Of a stretch of 11,633 nucleotides of DNA, positions 6,439 through 11,633 are shown piece by piece (the first letter of the stretch is position 1; every line of letters starts with the position of its first letter). Source of the DNA: an uncultured Alcaligenaceae bacterium (GTDB lineage Bacteria; Pseudomonadota; Gammaproteobacteria; Burkholderiales; Burkholderiaceae_B). Where the stretch lies: positions 1 to 11,633 of the forward strand of contig CALFXX010000107.1 in NCBI GenBank assembly GCA_937952975.1. The letters are read 5' to 3'. The position numbers were made by a program, and so were the translations under genes. The notes under the pieces are model-generated. The model was not told the origin of the DNA, ran no database searches, and saw nothing but the letters and a program-made list of their open reading frames with translations.

Positions 6439-7923
6439 TTATGATACTGGTTTCATCTGCCGAGCGAGGTTTGTCAGATTTGACTCTGACTCAACTCCCC
6501 AAAGAGCATTCAGGAGAGCCTCGCTTTGAATATTATTCAAAAAGCCGGAAACGTTTTGGATAAATTTTGCGTTCACCGCATCGCGTGTCATAGGCCTAGT
6601 TGCAGAGCCAGCCACATCATCAACCTGTACAGTCAGTGTACGTCCATCTTTTAAAACAGCCGTCAAACGGCAGGGTGTGGTGAGCGGTTCGCGCGCACTT
6701 AATACAGGGTCCTCTTCAACGGTTACACGTTGCATAAAATCCAAAATTTTTGGATCGGATATTTTTTCTTTTGTGTAACTGTTGATATGAATATCGCCAT
6801 CAAACATTGCGCGAGAGGCAACGTAAGGCAGGCTGTGGTCTGCAGTTTCTTTGGTGGCAGGCGCCCATTTTTCGGGGCCCGTTGCGGATTTTAATAATCC
6901 TGTGCGCGTAGTAAAAATTTTAAGCGAGGCGATCTTGTCGGCACCACCAGCCTGGCGAGCCAGCTCTATCCCAGCAGGAATAGATGTCAATGTATAGACT
7001 TGCGCAGGATAGAGTTTGTAGCCACAGTCAAGAATTTTATAGGTTCCAGTTGCGCCGCCAAAGGTTGTCGTATCTAACAGAAAGGGGCCGCTCACTTGCG
7101 CAAACAATCCGGCTTTTCCTTCAAAAATGGGGGCAGGGCCCGTCATCCCCTGCTCTGCGAGCAAACTGGCAAACACACCATTTCTTAAGGCATCGGGGTC
7201 CGCGATGCCTTTCCAGTCTGATATTTGTTGAACCCGTGTCTGATACATCGCCATCGAACTCGCAAGCGAGATATTGACCGCTTGCGTCATTTTGCTTTGA
7301 TTACTCGCCAGCAGTTTGGAGCTTGCCAGAGCGACGCTGGGAAGTGTGAAAATTGGATGATCCCAGCCTTTTGCCGTCAAGTCGGTTGCATCCATCAGCC
7401 TGCAATTGATTTCGTAGGCGAGCACGGTGGCTTCGAGAAACTGACGGCCAGACGCCTTGACCGACTCCGCCACAGCAAAACATGCAGCGATATTGTCGCT
7501 GGGATGTCCTGTTGTTTTACCAACATAGACATCATTAAGATCGTGGTAGCGCAGCGCTACACCATTTGAAAAAGCCGCTAATTCAGGCTGTGATTGGGTC
7601 TCTGTTCCCCATAGTGTCGAGGTGCCAACGCCGGCTCGGGCTGCAATGGTGCGACAGCTAGTTACGGGTGGTTCATGAAAAGCGCTCAGAGCGCATCCTA
7701 CAGAATCGACAAACCGGAATTTTGCGGATTCAATGGCCGCTTGAGTCACTTGATTGCCTTTTAGATCAAATGCGTATTGGGCGAGTTGTTCGGCTAGCTG
7801 TTTTTTCTTTTCATTCTGAGCTAGCACAGGCGAACTTTGCGTGAGTGCCAAGAGAGCGGGGGTTAGATTGAAAACCCCTATGCTTGCTAATGATTTTAAA
7901 ACTGCTCTGCGCTGAGCTTTCAT
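6439..7923 (-). CDS. MmgE/PrpD-family protein 2 with Tat signal peptide
   Basis: 494-residue MmgE/PrpD superfamily protein, paralogous to the one at 4335-5834 over its whole length. It also starts with a twin-arginine signal, QRRAVLK (residues 4-10), then a hydrophobic region 11-28 and a good cleavage site VLA|Q after residue 35, so periplasmic location is predicted. Seen: HDLNDVYVG (127-135), GHPSDN (139-144), GWDHPIF (186-192), DWKGIADPDALRN (236-248) with the PrpD-like lysine at 238, GPAPIFEGKAGLF (262-274), LDCGYKLYPAQ (298-308), ADHSLPY (361-367) and ATRPMTR...KF near the C-terminus. These are the landmarks of the dehydratase/decarboxylase fold. The ATG at 7923 has only a weak AAGAGA ribosome site. 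It follows the alpha/beta hydrolase gene by 29 bp. Divergence from the first copy around the WKG motif (AAANAA against ADPDA) hints at a different substrate. The reaction is not assignable. Confidence 0.93.
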   Translation of the reverse strand: MKAQRRAVLKSLASIGVFNLTPALLALTQSSPVLAQNEKKKQLAEQLAQYAFDLKGNQVTQAAIESAKFRFVDSVGCALSAFHEPPVTSCRTIAARAGVGTSTLWGTETQSQPELAAFSNGVALRYHDLNDVYVGKTTGHPSDNIAACFAVAESVKASGRQFLEATVLAYEINCRLMDATDLTAKGWDHPIFTLPSVALASSKLLASNQSKMTQAVNISLASSMAMYQTRVQQISDWKGIADPDALRNGVFASLLAEQGMTGPAPIFEGKAGLFAQVSGPFLLDTTTFGGATGTYKILDCGYKLYPAQVYTLTSIPAGIELARQAGGADKIASLKIFTTRTGLLKSATGPEKWAPATKETADHSLPYVASRAMFDGDIHINSYTKEKISDPKILDFMQRVTVEEDPVLSAREPLTTPCRLTAVLKDGRTLTVQVDDVAGSATRPMTRDAVNAKFIQNVSGFLNNIQSEALLNALWGVESESNLTNLARQMKPVS

Positions 7924-7952
7924 TTTTTGTCTCTTAATGTTTTATGTTTTTA

Positions 7953-8807
7953 TTAAAACCGTGGCCCAATCGCTCTCTGATCAAACTGACTACAAAAATA
8001 AGCAATGTGTTCGGCGCAAGTTTTTGCTTCGAGCAGTTGAATTTTATGGAAAGGCGTATTGAATCGTATGAGGGTGAAATCCGCCAAGCCTTTCCGATAC
8101 GCATCGACTTGTTCATTATTCATAATCTTGCCTTGCACGGGACTTAACAGCATGACGGGTGCTTTGATCTGAGGCAAGAGTGGCAGCAGGTTACTTTGCT
8201 CAATCAGTCTGGCCATTGCAATCAGTACCCGTGGATCGGTTGCTGAGATCATCTTGTTATACCAATCAATAAACTCCTCACTCACACCAGGAGGAAAGCG
8301 AGTCGATTCGTTGGTTGCCGCAAGCCAGGCATCCAGACCTAAGACGCTCAACGCATTGGACCAAGTTCCGTGACCCATTGCGTAAGTCTGTTGCCACTTC
8401 GGTCCATAAAAAACAGGCGTACCGATGAGTGAAAGTGTTTTGACTCTTTCAGGGTATTTAGCAGCAAAGGCCAAACCAATACAACCTCCAAATGATTCGC
8501 CGCAGTAGTGGACAGAATCAATATTGAGGGCGTCAAGTGTTACGCACAGGTCGTCCAGATACTTCTCCATCGTTAGATCCCGAGTGCCATCGAAATCAAT
8601 CGGTGGGTTTAGCACGGCTCTAAGATTTGGTCTGATCAGAGGGAATGTTCCAGATAATTTCGCAACCCAAGTCGTCCAGATTGAGGCGTTTCGTCCAAAA
8701 CCATGCTGAAGTAAAAGTGGCGATTTATCTTGCCGCCATGGCTCTGTGAAATCATCTATTTCGATGGCCAGTTCAAATTTTCCATTTTCGATTTTTTTTA
8801 ATGTCAT
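7953..8807 (-). CDS. alpha/beta hydrolase
   Basis: 284-residue single-domain alpha/beta hydrolase without an export signal, so probably cytoplasmic. Seen: oxyanion-hole motif LLQHGFGRN (32-40), nucleophile elbow CGESFGG with Ser105, and the likely catalytic His254 in NTPFHKIQLLE. A lid region lies at about 133-200. Where most relatives have the acid Asp (a G-x2-D-like loop after the sixth strand), this protein reads LLSPVQGKIMNNEQVD (220-235), with no Asp at the expected place; Glu232 or Asp235 might substitute. The fold covers esterases, lactonases, C-C hydrolases and thioesterases, so hydrolysis of an ester, lactone or CoA thioester of the pathway is possible but not shown. It is 42 bp downstream of Bug 2 and 29 bp upstream of MmgE/PrpD 2, clearly within the operon. 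The ATG at 8807 has only a weak GAG ribosome site. Confidence 0.9.
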   Translation of the reverse strand: MTLKKIENGKFELAIEIDDFTEPWRQDKSPLLLQHGFGRNASIWTTWVAKLSGTFPLIRPNLRAVLNPPIDFDGTRDLTMEKYLDDLCVTLDALNIDSVHYCGESFGGCIGLAFAAKYPERVKTLSLIGTPVFYGPKWQQTYAMGHGTWSNALSVLGLDAWLAATNESTRFPPGVSEEFIDWYNKMISATDPRVLIAMARLIEQSNLLPLLPQIKAPVMLLSPVQGKIMNNEQVDAYRKGLADFTLIRFNTPFHKIQLLEAKTCAEHIAYFCSQFDQRAIGPRF

Positions 8808-8849
8808 GAAGCGCTCGCTATTTTTTTCGAATGATGGCGGCTGAAATTA

Positions 8850-9869
8850 TTATTGATCCAACACAATATTTCGTGATTTCGCCATACTGGCCCAACGAGA
8901 AATTTCATCGTCAATAAAGATTGAAAACTCTTGAGGTGAATTTCCTATAAGCGTATAGCCTTGCTTCAGCAGGCGCTCTTCAAGCATTTGATCTGATAGT
9001 GCTACCTGTATCGCTTTTGAAAGCTTATCAATGATGGACGAGGAAGTACCTTGCGGCACGAAGACACCATGCCAAGTTTGAATGTCAAAACCCGCGAGTC
9101 CTTGCTCGGCAACACTCTGGGTTGCAGGAAACTGGGGCAATCGGCCAAGTGACGAGACAGCAAGAGCTTTTAACCTGCCACTATTAATATACGCGGTGCT
9201 TGAGGGGGGGCTAGCAAAATAGACGGCGACACGGCCACCAAGAACATCGCTGATGGCTCCTGTTCCACCTTTGTAAGGGATGTGCAGCATGTCTATCCCC
9301 GCCATTGCATTGAGTGTTTCACCAGCAAAGTGTGCTGCACTTCCTACGCCAGCCGAGGCAAACGACACTTGGCCGGGATGTTGTTTGACATACTGAATCA
9401 ACTCCTTCACGTTATTTACTCCTAGCGAGGGGGCTGCGACCAAAATCATCGGAGCGGTCACGACCAAGCTGACCGGTTGGAACGCAGCGCGTAAATTGAA
9501 AGGTAGCTTTCTTAAGGAGGCGTTAACAGCGAAAGGAGAAGTATCGTAAAGAAGTGTGTAACCATCGGCTGGAGCCCGTGCCACCAGGGCCTCGCCGACA
9601 GAATTACCAGCCCCTGGTCGATTATCTACAACGATGGCTTGCCCAAGAATACTGCTCAAACGCCGAGCGAGTTCGCGGGCTGTTTCGTCTGCGCCTCCCC
9701 CTGCACTGAAAGGAACAACCATCTGGACTGGATGATTCGGGTAACTCCCTTGAGCAAGCGATGCCGAACTGGGTCCCAGGATGAGACAGGCAATCACTAG
9801 GAGCCTTTGAAAATAGGTACTCAAGCTATTACTGAACACAGGGCCGCTAGTTCTTGTACCTTTTCTCAT
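8850..9869 (-). CDS. Bug/TctC-family periplasmic solute-binding protein 2
   Basis: 339-residue Bug protein with an N-terminal signal: an unusually long polar n-region (1-21), hydrophobic 22-32, and likely cleavage SLA|Q after residue 39. Family landmarks are VPFSAGGGADE (52-62, first ligand loop), VVDNRPGAGNSVGEALVARAPADGYTLL (80-107), IPYKGGTGAISDVLGGRV (197-214) and SVAEQGLAGFDIQTWHGVFVPQGT further on. This pattern is typical of carboxylate-binding Bug proteins. The ATG at 9869 has no recognisable Shine-Dalgarno sequence; a GTG ten codons later is possible and would shorten the n-region, but it has no ribosome site either. It lies 95 bp after Bug 3 and 42 bp before the hydrolase. Its ligand is unknown and it has no cognate membrane components in the window. 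Confidence 0.94.
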   Translation of the reverse strand: MRKGTRTSGPVFSNSLSTYFQRLLVIACLILGPSSASLAQGSYPNHPVQMVVPFSAGGGADETARELARRLSSILGQAIVVDNRPGAGNSVGEALVARAPADGYTLLYDTSPFAVNASLRKLPFNLRAAFQPVSLVVTAPMILVAAPSLGVNNVKELIQYVKQHPGQVSFASAGVGSAAHFAGETLNAMAGIDMLHIPYKGGTGAISDVLGGRVAVYFASPPSSTAYINSGRLKALAVSSLGRLPQFPATQSVAEQGLAGFDIQTWHGVFVPQGTSSSIIDKLSKAIQVALSDQMLEERLLKQGYTLIGNSPQEFSIFIDDEISRWASMAKSRNIVLDQ

Positions 9870-9964
9870 AGGATTACTTTTATAAACATTATTTTGTAAT
9901 TAAAAAAGGGACCCGTTCAGATCAAACCATTACAAGTCAATAGAGCTGCTTAATTTTTGCAATA
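9870..9964. other. 95-bp gap between Bug 3 and Bug 2
   Basis: A/T-rich spacer. It contains TTGACT and TTGATC on the minus strand (candidate -35 boxes), but no -10 box at a proper distance, and a GGGACCC palindrome beside an A-run (9902-9914) that is too short to be a terminator. A promoter here is possible but not supported. Confidence 0.3.
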
Positions 9965-10930
9965 TCACTCCGCCTTCAGGTCGATATCCCTGGCAACTTT
10001 TCCCCAAACAGCGTAATCCTGATCGATGACTCGCCCAAAGTCTTCGGGTGAGCCTCCGACAATGACGTCTCCCTTTATGTAGGCTTTAAATTCATCGGTT
10101 GCAATCACCGCGCCAATATCAGCATTGAGTTTAGTGATGACCTCTTTAGGCGTGCCTCTAGGGACTGTAATGCCAGAAAAGGTTGTCGCTTCGAAATCTT
10201 TAAAACCAAGTTCTTGCATGGTCGGTATGTTGGGCAGGTTAGCCAGGCGGCTTCGGCTCGTGACGGCCAGCATACGCAAGCGACCCGCTTCGGCCAAGGG
10301 CGTCCAGGTGGTGACGTTATCGACAACAACCTGCAAGTTGCCGTTTAGGATATCTGCCTGGACTTGAGGCGTACCCTTGTAGGGAACCGCGTTCATATTG
10401 ATACCAGCCACGTTATTGAACAGAATCCCAACAAAGTGCCCAGCCGAGCCGTAGCCTGGCACACCAAAGTTGATTTGACCTGGTCGAGCTTTAGTCAGTG
10501 CGATCAACTCTGCCACGCTATGCGCGGGTACATCGTTATTAACAAGAATGGCATCGGCGGATTTGATCACCATAATGACGGGCTCAAAATCCCGTTTTGC
10601 ATCAAAGCCGGGGTTTTTATAAATATTTGGATTAATCACATGGGTCGCGGTATTCGAAACCAAGAGTGTGTAGCCATCGGCCGGTTGCCTAGAGGCGTAG
10701 GCCGCACCGATATTTCCTGCTGCGCCGCCTTTGTTCTCGATAATGACCGGTACATTCCACTTTTTTGAGAGCCCGTTGCCCAGCCAGCGACCAATGTTAT
10801 CTGACTGTCCACCGGGCGGAAACGGAACGACGATGGTGACAGCACGGTTCGGAAAGTCTGTTTGAGCCACCGCACAGGCGCTCAAACCAAAAAGAGCAAC
10901 GGCCAACATACTGTGCAAGCGCTTAAGCAT
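9965..10930 (-). CDS. Bug/TctC-family periplasmic solute-binding protein 3
   Basis: 321-residue Bug protein. Seen: signal region MLKRLHSMLAVALFGLSAC, first ligand loop VPFPPGGQSDNIGRWL (35-50, the canonical PPGGxxD form), IIENKGGAAGNIGAAYASRQPADGYTLL (63-90), VPYKGTPQVQADILNGNLQ (about 182-200) and LPNIPTMQELGFKDFEA. The signal ends in LSAC (16-19), a good lipobox, immediately followed by AVA|Q, a good signal peptidase I site. The protein may therefore be a lipoprotein anchored at Cys19 or a soluble protein starting at Gln23. The ATG at 10930 has an AGGGA ribosome site at 10938-10942. It follows the edge-truncated hydrolase by 40 bp, so the two are probably co-transcribed. Ligand unknown. Confidence 0.95.
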   Translation of the reverse strand: MLKRLHSMLAVALFGLSACAVAQTDFPNRAVTIVVPFPPGGQSDNIGRWLGNGLSKKWNVPVIIENKGGAAGNIGAAYASRQPADGYTLLVSNTATHVINPNIYKNPGFDAKRDFEPVIMVIKSADAILVNNDVPAHSVAELIALTKARPGQINFGVPGYGSAGHFVGILFNNVAGINMNAVPYKGTPQVQADILNGNLQVVVDNVTTWTPLAEAGRLRMLAVTSRSRLANLPNIPTMQELGFKDFEATTFSGITVPRGTPKEVITKLNADIGAVIATDEFKAYIKGDVIVGGSPEDFGRVIDQDYAVWGKVARDIDLKAE

Positions 10931-10970
10931 AAATAATCCCTACTATCTCTTGAAAAAAGAACACTCTACA

Positions 10971-11633
10971 TTAACTTGTTGGATTCTTTACCCAATCAGT
11001 AATGACTTTTACAGTTTCTTTTTCATAATTGATAAAGCCGTGCCAATGTTTTCCAGTGCACGGATCACCTTCTGGATCTGAACCGCCGTCAATCATGATA
11101 AATTTTTTGACAGGCGAAGATTTTAGGTCGGATGTGATACGACTTGCCTCGGAAGGCACACAGATCTTGCAAGCGTCGTTTTTATGATGAACGACTAAAA
11201 CCGGCATATTTAAATCACCGATGCGTTGAGTTTTTATTGCACCAGTAGCTCTATTAGTCACGCTTGAAGTTAAAACAAGCCCTTGCACTTCTTTATGACC
11301 AAGCGCGATCGCAGCTGCAGTACCCGAGACGGTTCCTCGACTAGTACCGACGAGCCATACTGGCTTACCAAACTTTTCTTTTGAAAAATTTATAACTTTA
11401 GCGATTTCTGCAACGTGTTCTTTGACGCGATAGGGATAATCTAACTTCGCCAGATCCGAAGCCCTAAACATCACGATCACGTTAAAGTTTTCATTAAAAA
11501 AGTAGTTTTTTGAACGTACTAAAAAGTTACCACTCCTTGGTTTACCGTCAACGATATTGCCTGTATCTGCGTCTCCGCCTGGCAACAAAATTAACGTCGC
11601 AAGAGCGTTCGGGTTTGACATGACATAAAGCGG
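10971..11633 (-). CDS. alpha/beta hydrolase, serine-hydrolase type (5' end cut off by window edge)
   Basis: At least 216 residues of an alpha/beta hydrolase. An ATG exists at 11621, but the frame stays open through PLYV to the right edge. There is no ribosome site before that ATG, and the first visible strand (LATLILLPGG) begins almost at once, so the real start, possibly with a signal peptide, is likely outside the window. Numbered from the ATG: oxyanion-type LLPGGDADTG (12-21), nucleophile elbow VGTSRGTVSG with Ser94, acid Asp149 in VVHHKNDACKICVP, and His194 in KHWHGFINYEKE. The triad is complete. Three cysteines near the active site (Cys151, Cys154, Cys188) could form a disulfide, which would fit a periplasmic protein (inference). 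It is 40 bp upstream of Bug 3, in the same operon. Substrate not assignable; dienelactone-hydrolase-like and peptidase-like relatives are both possible. Confidence 0.87.
   Translation of the reverse strand, partial: PLYVMSNPNALATLILLPGGDADTGNIVDGKPRSGNFLVRSKNYFFNENFNVIVMFRASDLAKLDYPYRVKEHVAEIAKVINFSKEKFGKPVWLVGTSRGTVSGTAAAIALGHKEVQGLVLTSSVTNRATGAIKTQRIGDLNMPVLVVHHKNDACKICVPSEASRITSDLKSSPVKKFIMIDGGSDPEGDPCTGKHWHGFINYEKETVKVITDWVKNPTS

Noticed and set aside
7225..7569. 114-codon plus-strand open frame
   Set aside because: It is antisense inside the MmgE/PrpD 2 gene, with no domain and no independent support.
9902..9914. A-run next to GGGACCC as a terminator between Bug 3 and Bug 2
   Set aside because: A 3-bp stem with a 1-nt loop cannot fold into a stable terminator hairpin.
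10364..10768. 134-codon plus-strand open frame
   Set aside because: It lies wholly antisense inside the Bug 3 gene, has no recognisable domain, and the minus-strand frame has clear family motifs.
1..11633. Mobile element, CRISPR array, tRNA or rRNA gene
   Set aside because: I found no transposase or integrase frame, no regularly spaced repeats and no RNA gene signature; every long frame belongs to the metabolic or regulatory genes listed.

Overview
The window is a piece of a betaproteobacterial (Burkholderiales, probably Alcaligenaceae- or Comamonadaceae-like) organic-acid catabolism region. This placement rests on gene content. Three Bug/TctC-type periplasmic binding proteins lie close together with CaiB/BaiF CoA-transferases, MmgE/PrpD proteins and an IclR regulator. 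Expansions of orphan Bug proteins are a hallmark of that order. Base composition looks close to balanced by eye. I see no insertion sequence, tRNA, rRNA, CRISPR array or phage gene.

Layout. At the left edge a 5'-truncated family III CoA-transferase (1-1150, +) converges on an IclR-family regulator (1170-1997, -). Everything further right is also on the minus strand, so transcription runs right to left. In transcription order the genes are: an alpha/beta hydrolase cut by the right edge (10971-11633), Bug protein 3 (9965-10930), Bug protein 2 (8850-9869), a second alpha/beta hydrolase (7953-8807), MmgE/PrpD protein 2 (6439-7923), a 194-bp gap, a small secreted cupin (5854-6243), MmgE/PrpD protein 1 (4335-5834), CoA-transferase 2 (3103-4242), Bug protein 1 (2112-3065), a strong hairpin, and then the IclR gene. 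Most spacings are 19-100 bp, which suggests one long operon or two operons meeting at the 194-bp gap. No gene-free stretch exceeds 300 bp.

How the genes may work together. The most striking feature is where the proteins are predicted to act. Both MmgE/PrpD proteins begin with twin-arginine (Tat) type signal peptides, although this family (2-methylcitrate dehydratase, cis-aconitate decarboxylase) is normally cytoplasmic. The cupin and all three Bug proteins also carry export signals, and the edge-truncated hydrolase may too. My inference is a periplasmic processing module. Bug proteins would capture carboxylates, and exported MmgE/PrpD enzymes with a metal cupin would dehydrate, isomerise or decarboxylate them. 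After uptake the products would be activated to CoA thioesters by the cytoplasmic CaiB-type transferases, under IclR control. The substrate cannot be read from the sequence, and no membrane transporter subunit (TctA/TctB or DctQM type) is present in the window.

The region is also built from paralogous sets: two CoA-transferases, two MmgE/PrpD proteins, three Bug proteins and two alpha/beta hydrolases. This suggests two parallel half-pathways for related substrates, with further genes expected beyond both edges.
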